DNA from: Rhodococcus sovatensis
GTDB taxonomy: Bacteria > Actinomycetota > Actinomycetes > Mycobacteriales > Mycobacteriaceae
Assembly (NCBI RefSeq): GCF_037327425.1
Contig: NZ_CP147846.1
Span: forward strand, 2,046,001 to 2,110,000
Direction: 5' to 3'
Length of the DNA: 64,000 nt
Below, piece by piece: positions 1 to 7,623 of this stretch (position 1 is the first letter of the stretch; the number at the start of each line of letters is the position of its first letter). The position numbers and the translations under genes were made by a program. The notes under the pieces are model-generated. The model saw nothing but the letters and a program-made list of their open reading frames with translations, made no database searches and was not told the origin of the DNA.

Positions 1-2213
1 GTCACGGACGGAGTGCGTCCGGAGGTGATGTAGTCGCGTTCGTTCAGCAACGACAGGATGCGGTCGAACGTGCGTGCCAGCGAGTTCGTCGTGGCGGACA
101 CCTTCTGCCGCATGGACTCGGTGTCCCGGGCCAACTTGTTGTACCGCTCCCCGATGCGCCCGAGTTCGTCCCGATCGGGCCGCGAGTGCACCGCATGCGA
201 TCTGATACTGCGTCGCAATGTAGCCAGCTCCCGGTCATCGGCCGCAGTCGACCTGCGCCGCTTCCGATCCGATGCGGCCGAGATGCCGGTCGACCTCAAC
301 GCAGCCGACAGGTCACGGCGGGTTCTCGCAGTGCGATGATCGACGAACCTAGGCAAACGCATACGTCCCAGAGACTCTGCGGGCGAAGGAAAGTCCGAGG
401 CCGACAGGTGTCCCGCCCAAGCGTCCTCGGTCAGAACCAGAGGTCGTGGATCGGCGCGATCGTCGTCAGGTTCGAGGACGACTGCCAGTCCGCTGCGCTT
501 ACCACTCGGAATCGACACGACATCACCGCGCGAGAGGCCACGCAGCGAGTCGACGGCGCGATCTCTACGATCCTGCCTGCCCTGCTTCTCGAGTGTCTTC
601 TCTCGGTCCTTGAGTCGTTCTCGGAGCGCCGCATATTCGAAGTACTCCCCATCGGCACCTCCCAGACGGGCGAGCAGCTGTTCGAGAGTCTTGGCGTTGC
701 GGTCGATCCCGCGAACCAATCCGACCACCGAGCGGTCGGCCTGGAACTGTGCAAATGATCGCTCGAGCAGTTCACGGGACTCGGCGGCGCCGAACTGTTC
801 GACGAGGTTGATGGACATGTTGTAGCCCGGGCGGAACGAACTCCGCAGCGGAAACGTGCGTGTCGACGCAAGCCCCGCAACTTCCGTCGGTTCGGTGCCT
901 GGCTGCCACAGGACGACCGCGTGTCCTTCGACGTCGATTCCGCGCCGGCCCGCTCGGCCGGTCAGCTGGGTGTACTCCCCCGGTGTCAGTTCCGCGTGAG
1001 TCTCACCGTTGTACTTGACCAACTTCTCGAGAACGACTGTGCGTGCAGGCATGTTGATGCCGAGTGCGAGTGTTTCCGTCGCGAAGACCGCTCGCACCAG
1101 GCCTTTGACGAACAGCTCCTCGACGGTGTGCCGGAACACGGGCAGCATCCCTGCGTGGTGGGCGGCAAGGCCGCGCTCCAGCGCCTCGCGCCACTCCCAG
1201 TAGCCCAGCACTTCGAGGTCCTCACGAGGCAGTTCGGAGGTGTGTTTGTCGATGATGTAGCGGATTTCCTCGGCCTGCTCGGGCGTCGTCAGTACCAATC
1301 GGGATCTCAGGCACTGAGTGAGCGCACCGTCACATCCTGCGCGGCTGAAGATGAATGTGATCGCCGGGAGAAGTCCCTCCTGGTCGAGCTTGGCGATGAC
1401 TTCCGGCCTGGGCAGTGGTCGATTGGCTGCGCTCGTATTGTGTCCACCCCGCCCACGGCCACGACCGTGTGGAGCCTGCCAGCGGTCAGCGTGGTCCAAT
1501 GATTGCCGTTGTTTGACGTGCCGAATCAGTTCGCGGTCGACGACGAGTTTTGCGGCGCCGTCACGCGATTGCGACCGGCTGTCGAAGAGGTCGAACAGCC
1601 GTCGGCCGACCATGATGTGCTGCGACAGAGGTACCGGGCGGTTCTCGTCCACGACCACTGTGGTGTCACCGCGGACGGTCTCCATCCATGCACCGAACTC
1701 CTCGGCGTTGCTGACCGTTGCCGACAGGCTCACCAGACGGACGTCCTGCGACAGGTGCAGAATTACTTCTTCCCACACCGCGCCACGGAAGCGGTCCGCG
1801 AGGTAGTGCACTTCGTCCATGACCACGTGGGACAGGCCACGGAGAGCGTCGGAAGACGCATAAAGCATGTTGCGGAGGACCTCGGTCGTCATGATGACGA
1901 TCGGGGCGTCGGGATTGATACTCGAATCACCGGTCAGCAAGCCGACCGTGTCCCGGCCGTACCGGGCGGTGAGCTCGGCGAACTTCTGGTTGCTGAGAGC
2001 CTTGATGGGTGTGGTGTAGAAGCACTTTCGGCCGGCAGCCAAGGCTAGATGAACAGCAAATTCACCGATGATCGTCTTGCCTGCGCCGGTCGGCGCACAC
2101 ACCAACACGCCATGGCCGGCCTCCAACGCCGTACATGCGTCGATCTGGAACCGGTCGAGAGGAAAACTCAGATCTCCTGCGAACCGTTGAAGCTGCGACG
2201 TCGACACCGTCAC
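1..2213 (-). CDS. helY: HelY-like superfamily 2 DExH helicase (partial)
   Basis: N-terminal 737 codons of an Mtr4/Ski2-type helicase; the 3' end runs off the window. The minus-strand frame is open from GTG 2213 to base 1. Visible motifs: Walker A APTGAGKT at about residues 40-47, TTPIKALSNQK just after it (motif Ia), DEVH at about 133 (motif II), and RPGYNMSIN at about 461, which is typical of the Mtr4/Ski2/HelY group. Expected to unwind RNA or DNA with ATP; its physiological substrate in actinobacteria is not well defined. It starts 9 bp after the tatC stop, so it probably belongs to the tatA-tatC-helY transcript, the same order as M. tuberculosis Rv2094c-Rv2092c. An ATG two bases upstream is out of frame and hits a stop at once, which supports the GTG start. 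Confidence 0.9.
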   Translation of the reverse strand, partial: MTVSTSQLQRFAGDLSFPLDRFQIDACTALEAGHGVLVCAPTGAGKTIIGEFAVHLALAAGRKCFYTTPIKALSNQKFAELTARYGRDTVGLLTGDSSINPDAPIVIMTTEVLRNMLYASSDALRGLSHVVMDEVHYLADRFRGAVWEEVILHLSQDVRLVSLSATVSNAEEFGAWMETVRGDTTVVVDENRPVPLSQHIMVGRRLFDLFDSRSQSRDGAAKLVVDRELIRHVKQRQSLDHADRWQAPHGRGRGRGGHNTSAANRPLPRPEVIAKLDQEGLLPAITFIFSRAGCDGALTQCLRSRLVLTTPEQAEEIRYIIDKHTSELPREDLEVLGYWEWREALERGLAAHHAGMLPVFRHTVEELFVKGLVRAVFATETLALGINMPARTVVLEKLVKYNGETHAELTPGEYTQLTGRAGRRGIDVEGHAVVLWQPGTEPTEVAGLASTRTFPLRSSFRPGYNMSINLVEQFGAAESRELLERSFAQFQADRSVVGLVRGIDRNAKTLEQLLARLGGADGEYFEYAALRERLKDREKTLEKQGRQDRRDRAVDSLRGLSRGDVVSIPSGKRSGLAVVLEPDDDRADPRPLVLTEDAWAGHLSASDFPSPAESLGRMRLPRFVDHRTARTRRDLSAALRSTGISAASDRKRRRSTAADDRELATLRRSIRSHAVHSRPDRDELGRIGERYNKLARDTESMRQKVSATTNSLARTFDRILSLLNERDYITSGRTPSV

Positions 2214-2222
2214 ATGATCACA

Positions 2223-3167
2223 TCAGATGGTGTCGGTGTAGTCCCGATTCGATTGTGCTGCAGGTGAGACGGGATTCGGGGATGCAAGTGGACTCGCGGA
2301 ATCGATAGACGTTGCTTCGTCATCGGATACATCACCCCATTCGTCGGTTCTCTTGCGCAATTTACGCCTGTCGTGGAGCCGAGCGATCTGCACCGCGATT
2401 TCGAAGAGCAATGTCAGCGCTAGCGCAAGCGCGAGCATGGAGAACGGGTCCTGACCAGGGGTGGCGATCGCCGCGAACACGAACAACCCCATGATGAGGC
2501 CGCGTCGCCACGCCTTCAAGCGCTCGTAGGTCAGCACCCCGACGAAGTTCAGCGCCACGACCAGCAACGGAATCTCGAAACTCACTCCGAAGATAATCAA
2601 CAAATTGATGACGAAGCCGAAATACTGCTCGCCGCTCAGCGCGGTGATCTGCACGTTGTCGCCGATCGACAGCAAGAAATGCAGGCCTTTGGCGACGATG
2701 TAGTACGCCAGCACCGCACCGCCGACGAACAGCACCGCGGCCGAGGTCACGAAAGAGATCGCATATCGGCGTTCTTGCTTGTACAGACCCGGGGTGACGA
2801 AAGCCCATATTTGGTAGAGCCAAATCGGGCAGGCAATGACGACACCGGCAGTGAAAGCGACTTTGAACCGAAGAAGGAACTGGTCGAACGGGCCGGTGGC
2901 CAGCAAGCGACACTCGTCGTCATTGCTGAGATTGGCCCGCAGGCTCGGGTCGAGGGAGCAATAGGGCCCTCGGAGCAGATCGCCCAGACTTTCGATGCCA
3001 AGGATCGTGTGCGAGTACCAGAAGAAGCCGAAGGCCGTCGTGAACGCCATGGCCACGAGCGCCCACATGAGCCGGGTACGCAGTTCGTACAGGTGATCGA
3101 CCAACGACATGGTGCCGTCAGGATTCAAGCGGCGCTTACTGCGCCGTGGATCGAACGGGATTCGCAT
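2223..3167 (-). CDS. tatC: Sec-independent protein translocase TatC
   Basis: 314 aa. Multispanning receptor of the twin-arginine export pathway, which moves folded proteins across the plasma membrane. The conserved N-terminal cytoplasmic segment (MSLVDHLYELRTRL, about residues 20-33) is followed by six hydrophobic segments; conserved FVTPGLYKQER lies after the second and FGVSFEIPL in the fourth. The roughly 50-residue polar C-terminal tail, rich in Ser, Asp and Pro, is common in actinobacterial TatC. tatA lies upstream and helY downstream in the same direction. No tatB is seen beside it; actinobacterial tatB is usually elsewhere. Confidence 0.97.
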   Translation of the reverse strand: MRIPFDPRRSKRRLNPDGTMSLVDHLYELRTRLMWALVAMAFTTAFGFFWYSHTILGIESLGDLLRGPYCSLDPSLRANLSNDDECRLLATGPFDQFLLRFKVAFTAGVVIACPIWLYQIWAFVTPGLYKQERRYAISFVTSAAVLFVGGAVLAYYIVAKGLHFLLSIGDNVQITALSGEQYFGFVINLLIIFGVSFEIPLLVVALNFVGVLTYERLKAWRRGLIMGLFVFAAIATPGQDPFSMLALALALTLLFEIAVQIARLHDRRKLRKRTDEWGDVSDDEATSIDSASPLASPNPVSPAAQSNRDYTDTI

Positions 3168-3189
3168 TCTCTGTCTTCGCTCAGCAGTG

Positions 3190-3217
3190 AACCGGGGTGC
3201 TGGTCAGCACCCCGGTT
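3190..3217. terminator. Perfect 13-bp hairpin between tatA and tatC
   Basis: Inverted repeat with arms AACCGGGGTGCTG and CAGCACCCCGGTT separated by two bases (GT), lying in the 66 bp between the tatA stop and the tatC start. It is very GC-rich and has no clear T-run on the minus-strand side. It could be a partial terminator, an attenuator that lowers tatC relative to tatA, or an mRNA-stabilising structure. The structure is seen; its role is inferred. Confidence 0.5.
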
Positions 3218-3233
3218 TGCCACAGTTCAGTCG

Positions 3234-3509
3234 TCAGGCGGACTTGGAGTCCGGCTGCGCATTCACGCCATTGGTGGCATGAATGTCGCTCGCCTGCACG
3301 TTGGTCTGCGGATCGAGCTGGGCAGGAGCGGAAGGCTGAGTCGGCGCAGTGTCTGCCTTGCCGTCGTTCTGCATCTCCTTGACTTCGCTTTTGAAGATGC
3401 GAAGCGACCGGCCGAGCCCGCGAGCTGCGTCGGGCAGCTTCTTCGAGCCGAACAGAATAACGACGACCAAAGCGACGATGGCCCAATGCCACGGGCTCAT
3501 GGCTCCCAT
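3234..3509 (-). CDS. tatA: Sec-independent protein translocase TatA
   Basis: 91 aa. Pore-forming subunit of the twin-arginine translocase. One N-terminal membrane helix (about residues 5-21, WHWAIVALVVVILFG) is followed by the FGSKKLPDAARGLG hinge and amphipathic helix, then a polar Pro/Gln/Asp-rich tail, as in other actinobacterial TatA. A strong GGGAGG ribosome site sits 5 bases before ATG 3509. It is the first gene of the tatA-tatC-helY group and follows pafC in the same direction, as in mycobacteria. Confidence 0.95.
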   Translation of the reverse strand: MGAMSPWHWAIVALVVVILFGSKKLPDAARGLGRSLRIFKSEVKEMQNDGKADTAPTQPSAPAQLDPQTNVQASDIHATNGVNAQPDSKSA

Positions 3510-3600
3510 GTGTACCTCCCAAGATCAGATGATTCGAGACTACCCGACATATCGGCACGGAGCCTCCCCCGTCACCGGACGTTTTCCGCGCGTTCACAGT

Positions 3601-3634
3601 GCACTTCACGGTCATGCGAGGCACTTCACGGTCA
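3601..3634. repeat. 14-bp direct repeat at the end of pafC
   Basis: The 14-mer GCACTTCACGGTCA occurs at 3601-3614 and again at 3621-3634, exactly 20 bp apart (two helical turns). The second copy contains the pafC stop codon. The repeats lie about 100 bp upstream of tatA on its strand, so a regulatory role is possible but unproven. Confidence 0.6.
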
Positions 3635-4600
3635 CTCGAGCAGCGAGTACGCGGTCAGTGCGCTTCGCGCGCGATCGGCGACACTTCGCCGTAACTCCGG
3701 GGGGCCCAGCACTTCGATGCTCTCACCGAAGCCCAGTGTCAGGCGTGTCATCCACGCCTGAGTGGCGAAGCGCATCGTCACCACGATCGAGCCGTCGTCG
3801 TCTGCGCCGATTTGAGTCATCGGGTAGTAGTCCATGACCCATGCATAACCCGGGGCAATACGGAGCCGGGCCTGCGGCAGCGACGGATCGTCGTTGAAGA
3901 TCTCGAAGCTGTCGTCCTGTGGGGCATCCTGAGGTGGCCGCGACGGCTCGGCCAACTCCACTGCCCGGTCGATCCGATCGAATCGGAACAGGCGAACGCC
4001 TTCGGCTCGTCTGCACCAGGCCTGCACGTAGGTGTGATCGTCGATCAACACGGTGCGAATGGGATCTACGATGCGCTCCGAGACCGCATCTCGTGACGCC
4101 GAGTAGTAAGTCAACTCGAGCGCATGTTGATTGCGCAGGGCGGCGCGCACTGCTGCGGCCGCTGGGCCGATCGCTGTGTTCGCATCCGTCTCGCTGGTCG
4201 ACGATCGGGGTACGTTCGCCGCCGCGGACCCGGCCGCGTCCTCGATCTTGGCAATCGCGCTTTGCGCGGCGCTCGGATCGACCATTCCTGGCATCGACGT
4301 CAACGACCGTAGAGCAACGAGAAGTGCAGTCGCCTCCGTCGAGGTCAACCTCAGCGGTCGATCGATGCCGGCCGAAAAGGTGACCTCGATGCTCTCCTCG
4401 GAGAACGACAGGTCGATGAGGTCGCCGGGCCCGTATCCGGGCAGACCACACATCCACAGCTGGTTCAGATCTGTCATCAGTGTCGTGGTCGTCACCCCGA
4501 GCTCCTGAGCTGCCTCGGCCGCGCTCAGCCCAGGGTTGGCGAGAAAGAACGGCACCATGTTGAGCAATCGAGCGAGCCGGACCGACAACCGCGCGCTCAT
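3632..4600 (-). CDS. pafC: WYL-domain transcriptional regulator PafC
   Basis: 322 aa from ATG 4600. Partner of PafB; in mycobacteria the two proteins activate the RecA/LexA-independent DNA-damage regulon. It has an N-terminal winged helix (about residues 8-55, with MVPFFLANPGLSAAEAAQEL) and a WYL domain around residues 145-235 (LELTYYSASRD, VLIDDHTYVQAWC). The first 70 nt, starting at the start codon, are identical to the repeat at 18108-18177. The frame is therefore complete, but everything 5' of the ATG is now prophage DNA instead of pafB, and the native ATGA overlap with pafB (kept at 18174-18177) is lost. A weak AGGT lies before the ATG; an in-frame GTG at 4612 inside the element could add four residues. 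Expression now depends on element sequence. Confidence 0.93.
   Translation of the reverse strand: MSARLSVRLARLLNMVPFFLANPGLSAAEAAQELGVTTTTLMTDLNQLWMCGLPGYGPGDLIDLSFSEESIEVTFSAGIDRPLRLTSTEATALLVALRSLTSMPGMVDPSAAQSAIAKIEDAAGSAAANVPRSSTSETDANTAIGPAAAAVRAALRNQHALELTYYSASRDAVSERIVDPIRTVLIDDHTYVQAWCRRAEGVRLFRFDRIDRAVELAEPSRPPQDAPQDDSFEIFNDDPSLPQARLRIAPGYAWVMDYYPMTQIGADDDGSIVVTMRFATQAWMTRLTLGFGESIEVLGPPELRRSVADRARSALTAYSLLE
4531..4600. repeat. Left attachment site, 70-bp core repeat
   Basis: Identical over all 70 bases to 18108-18177; identity stops at once on both sides (C against T at the left edge, A against C at the right). On the minus strand the core runs from the pafC ATG to the first base of codon 24. 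This copy supplies the 5' end of the intact pafC gene. Confidence 0.95.
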
Positions 4601-4623
4601 ACTGACCTGCACTTTTGTAGATT

Positions 4624-4644
4624 GGTACCTGTTGGGTAGGTACC
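4624..4644. other. Inverted repeat beside the left attachment site
   Basis: Arms GGTACCT and AGGTACC separated by 7 bases, 24 bp inside the element from the left core. It could be an arm-type integrase site or an operator near the promoter of the plus-strand gene at 4714 and of the displaced pafC. GGTACC also occurs inside coding DNA of the element, so this is tentative. Confidence 0.3.
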
Positions 4645-4713
4645 GGGATTCACATGCGACACCATATCAGCATCTTGGGTGATCACTGGGAAACCGACCG
4701 CTAGGCTTCGGCA

Positions 4714-5295
4714 ATGTTGATCTTGGCCCAAGAGCCTGCTGTACAGAACATCACCATCCAAGCCGCTCCACCCTGGTGGAACATAATTGCCGCAGTACTG
4801 GGTGCGCTCGTAGCTGGCGGCATCGCAGTGACAGGTTGGATCTACGTACACAGAAAAAGCCAATCGCGGGATCTTGAGAACTGGCGCAGAACGGCAGTAG
4901 CCAAAGCGGTAACCGAACTCATCGAAGCATCCGAGAAGCGCTTTGAAATTATCCGCAAGTCCAGCGGTGACTCTGATCAATTGCAACGCGAAGCAGAGTC
5001 CAAAAAGATATTCAGCCAAATAGAGCTATGCCGATACCAGATACAAATCTCGGCTGCCGACACAGATGTCGAGGACAGAGCGGTTGAAATCTTTAGCAAA
5101 CATCAACAAAGCGATGGTGCCATAACATTAGTGCGTGATTGGGAAATGGAATTCTCTGATACTAAGGCAACGCTACACATGAAGTGGTTCGACAAAACTG
5201 TCTTGCATCATGAACTCATTCGAGCTACACAACGTGAGCTAAAGCAGAACGTGTCGGAACCTATCGTCAGAGACCATGCAGAAGTTTTGCAGTAA
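4714..5295 (+). CDS. Single-pass membrane protein, unknown function
   Basis: 193 aa, not recognised. A short N-terminal stretch is followed by one hydrophobic helix (about residues 22-45, WWNIIAAVLGALVAGGIAV), a basic HRKSQSR border, then about 145 polar residues with predicted helices (EASEKRFEIIRKS, QREAESKKIF). Probably anchored with the C-terminal domain in the cytoplasm. It is the only plus-strand gene of the element, lies beside the left attachment site away from the tail genes, and is AT-rich like its neighbours. Genes in this position in prophages are often expressed in the lysogen and can affect superinfection; that is only inference from position and topology. Confidence 0.7.
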   Translation: MLILAQEPAVQNITIQAAPPWWNIIAAVLGALVAGGIAVTGWIYVHRKSQSRDLENWRRTAVAKAVTELIEASEKRFEIIRKSSGDSDQLQREAESKKIFSQIELCRYQIQISAADTDVEDRAVEIFSKHQQSDGAITLVRDWEMEFSDTKATLHMKWFDKTVLHHELIRATQRELKQNVSEPIVRDHAEVLQ

Positions 5296-5309
5296 ATACG
5301 CGAAAGAGA

Positions 5310-6387
5310 TCAGAACACATCATAGAAGATATCTGTGAAGATGTCCTCTAGTTCATACTCGGGAACCCACGCTACACCGCCGGATTCTCTAGAGAAGAAG
5401 ACTTCTAATCGAACATGATTTTCATGAATGGTCCATTCCATCTTACGAATGTAGGCAACATGGCTTTCGTTCTTGTACAAGATGGTGATTGGATCGAAGA
5501 TCTCCAATGAACTCAAACGCATCAGATCATAGAAGTCATTCGGAATGAGCATGACCTTGGAGATTCTGTTCTTTGCCAATACATGATCATCCATGATGGC
5601 ATCTGCCCAATCATGAAAACCCGGTCCGAACTCCTTAGCTCGAATGTCCTCGATGTTGCCTGTTCCATGAACCACCGGGAAAGTTTCCTTGCGTTCACCG
5701 TAAGAATCAATCGACGCTTGGTCGTACCACCACTGTGCGATCTCTGACTTGCTGGCTATCGGTTCCACCTTGGCTGGTAGTTCGGAGGAAGTTGTACGCT
5801 CCTCGTACTCATCGAGATCAAGTTTGTATTCGTTAGGTTCAACACCATTGATGACTGTTTGCGTATCTGTACCTTTGTCGATCTTTCCATAGCTCAAATC
5901 ACTTCTGGAAAATGAATCAGCGAAGACAAGCTGAGGCTGACCGGCTATATCGGACTTATAATGCATACGATTCATGCGGTCAACATAGATGAAACCTTTG
6001 TTGGTATTGCGCATAGCTTCTAGAGATCTACCTACCTTCATGGCATCGACATATGCAGATGGTTGATTCTTAGGGCTATCTGTCTTGGCTTTCCATCTTC
6101 CTGACACATCTACCCCGGCGATTGACGCACAGATACCAAGACCATTGAGCATCGGCGCATACTCCATTGGCAAATCATACAAGTAGTGACCTGTTGCATC
6201 GGTCAATGTTCTATGAGCATCCTCGACAGTCACTTCGATAAACGGACGATTCTTGTAATCGTATTTGACTTTGTAGTCTCTAATGATTCCAGTGAACACC
6301 ACATTGTATCCGGCATCAACACCGTAGGTATCCTCATACGAGTCTGGCAGGTCCCCGATAGTCGGGCCACCGTGTTCTAGAGCCACG
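5310..6387 (-). pseudogene. Phage minor tail protein, C-terminal part (3' of the IS3 insertion)
   Basis: 358 codons, from the IS3 boundary to the stop at 5310. An apparent GTG start at 6386 is probably accidental: joining base 6387 to base 7624 gives an unbroken frame with the upstream fragment, so these are two parts of one gene of 938 aa. The text after the junction (GYNVVFTGIIRDYKVKYDY, then FIEVTVEDAHRTL) has the pattern of actinophage minor tail proteins of the ReqiPepy6 Gp37-like type, in which a domain of the form tail-binding plus DxxR..VEDA recurs. Expected at the tail tip. The fragment could still be translated, but without its N-terminal two thirds. Confidence 0.75.
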
Positions 6388-6399
6388 GTGTGATTGATT

Positions 6400-7236
6400 T
6401 CAGTCGATCTCGCAACCCTCGACCGGTTGGTGGTTGTGGGTGCATTGGGCAGCGTACTCGGACGGCGTGAGGTAGCCGAGTGATGAGTGCCGGTGTCGAT
6501 GGTTGTGGTCGTCTTTGAAGTCCTCGATCACCACCCTCGCTTCGAGAAGGCTCGTCCAGTGATTGCGGTTCAGGCACTCCTTCCGTAGTCGGTTGTTGAA
6601 CGATTCGATGTGTCCGTTGTTCCACGGCGTCCCCGGCGGGATGTAGGAGATACCGACACGGTCGCGACAGAACTGTTGCAGCACATGCGAAATGAACTCC
6701 GGACCGTTGTCCATTCTCAGGACCATCGGCGGTCCGTCCCACAGCGCGAACGTCTTGTCGAGCTCGTCGGTCAGTCGTTGCGCGGTGATCGAGCGCTCCA
6801 CGATGTTCAACAGGGACTGCCGGGTGTGTTCGTCGATCATCGACGCGATCTTGATCGCTTTCCCATCCACCGTGGAGTCGAACTGAAAATCCATAGCCCA
6901 CACCACTTTCGGCGCATCGGCTTCGATCTGCGGGCAGGAGCTGATGCCGGCGCGTTTGCGGGGATGATAGATCCGAACCTGCAGACCCTCCTCCTTCCAG
7001 AGCCGGTGCACCTTCTTCTTGTTCACCGACATGCCCTGGTCGTGCCTCAGATGCGCCCAGGCGCGACGGAAGCCGTGCAGTGGATGCGAGCCTGCGTATG
7101 TCCGCAGCGACGCCCTCAGGGCCGCGTCGGGATCCGCGGGTGTGTCGGCGATCGGTGTTCGTGCGTAGGTGGAGCGGGCAAGCCCAACAGCTTTGCACGC
7201 CAGACGTTTCGACAGACTCATGGTGTTGACGAGCAT
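6400..7236 (-). CDS. IS3-family transposase OrfB (DDE integrase core)
   Basis: 278 aa. It has the IS3 OrfB layout: N-terminal HTH_21-like segment (LHGFRRAWAHLRHDQGMSVNKK), then an rve/DDE core with WAMDFQFDST (first Asp), VLRMDNGPEF (second Asp), HIESFNNRLRKECLNR (Glu), and the C-terminal HRHSSLGYLTPSEYA signature. All three catalytic acids are present, so it looks intact. In this family OrfB is normally made as an OrfA-OrfB fusion by a -1 frameshift; the 29-nt gap after orfA in a different frame fits that. Confidence 0.93.
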   Translation of the reverse strand: MLVNTMSLSKRLACKAVGLARSTYARTPIADTPADPDAALRASLRTYAGSHPLHGFRRAWAHLRHDQGMSVNKKKVHRLWKEEGLQVRIYHPRKRAGISSCPQIEADAPKVVWAMDFQFDSTVDGKAIKIASMIDEHTRQSLLNIVERSITAQRLTDELDKTFALWDGPPMVLRMDNGPEFISHVLQQFCRDRVGISYIPPGTPWNNGHIESFNNRLRKECLNRNHWTSLLEARVVIEDFKDDHNHRHRHSSLGYLTPSEYAAQCTHNHQPVEGCEID

Positions 7237-7265
7237 GTCGACGGCGCGGCGCTTGGCGGCTGGGC

Positions 7266-7556
7266 TCAGAATTTTCCCTTCGCTACCTCCCGCAGTGCGT
7301 CCTTCTCCAGCTCGGCCTCGGCGAGCAGGCGTTTGAGCTTGCCGTTCTGCTCGCGCAGCTCCTTGAGTTCCTTCGCGGCATCGGTGTCCATCCCGCCGTA
7401 CTGACGCCGCCAGTTGTACAACGTCGCCGCCGACACCTCGAGCTCCGCCGCGATCTCCTCTTGCGTCTTGCCTGCAGCGGTCAGCTCATCGGCACGGCGC
7501 AGTTTGCGCACGATGTCCTCGGCAGAGTTGCGCTTCCGTCCAGCCATGTTCTCCAT
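7266..7556 (-). CDS. IS3-family transposase OrfA (helix-turn-helix)
   Basis: 96 aa from ATG 7556 (ATG 7547 or an upstream TTG are alternatives). It contains the HTH_Tnp_1 domain (SAEDIVRKLRRADELTAAGKT, then EIAAELEVSAATLYNWRRQYGG) and a C-terminal leucine-zipper-like helix (AKELKELREQNGKLKRLLAEAELEK) typical of OrfA. It binds the IS ends and, fused to OrfB by frameshifting, forms the active transposase. Confidence 0.92.
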   Translation of the reverse strand: MENMAGRKRNSAEDIVRKLRRADELTAAGKTQEEIAAELEVSAATLYNWRRQYGGMDTDAAKELKELREQNGKLKRLLAEAELEKDALREVAKGKF

Positions 7557-7623
7557 CGTCCTATCCGCCCACTTCAGGGGCAACAAGACTCTAAAACGAG
7601 ATGGCCCCGTTCACCGGGGACAC

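Larger units (their letters stand above)
6388..7623 (-). mobile_element. IS3-family insertion sequence
   Basis: About 1,236 bp, a usual IS3 length, with orfA and orfB on the minus strand and much higher GC than the phage genes around it. Ends are inferred: the two sides begin GTGT (minus strand at 7623; plus strand at 6388), but the inverted repeats beyond that are poor and no clear 3-5 bp target duplication is seen. The boundaries are supported by frame: removing exactly 6388-7623 joins two parts of the minor tail gene in frame with no stop codon. Confidence 0.85.

Noticed and set aside
921..2048. Long plus-strand reading frames opposite helY
   Set aside because: They lie antisense to a clear helicase with intact motifs and have the Arg/Ser/Val-rich text of high-GC shadow frames.
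2679..3761. 360-codon plus-strand frame across tatC and tatA
   Set aside because: Antisense to two well-supported Tat genes; no family match.
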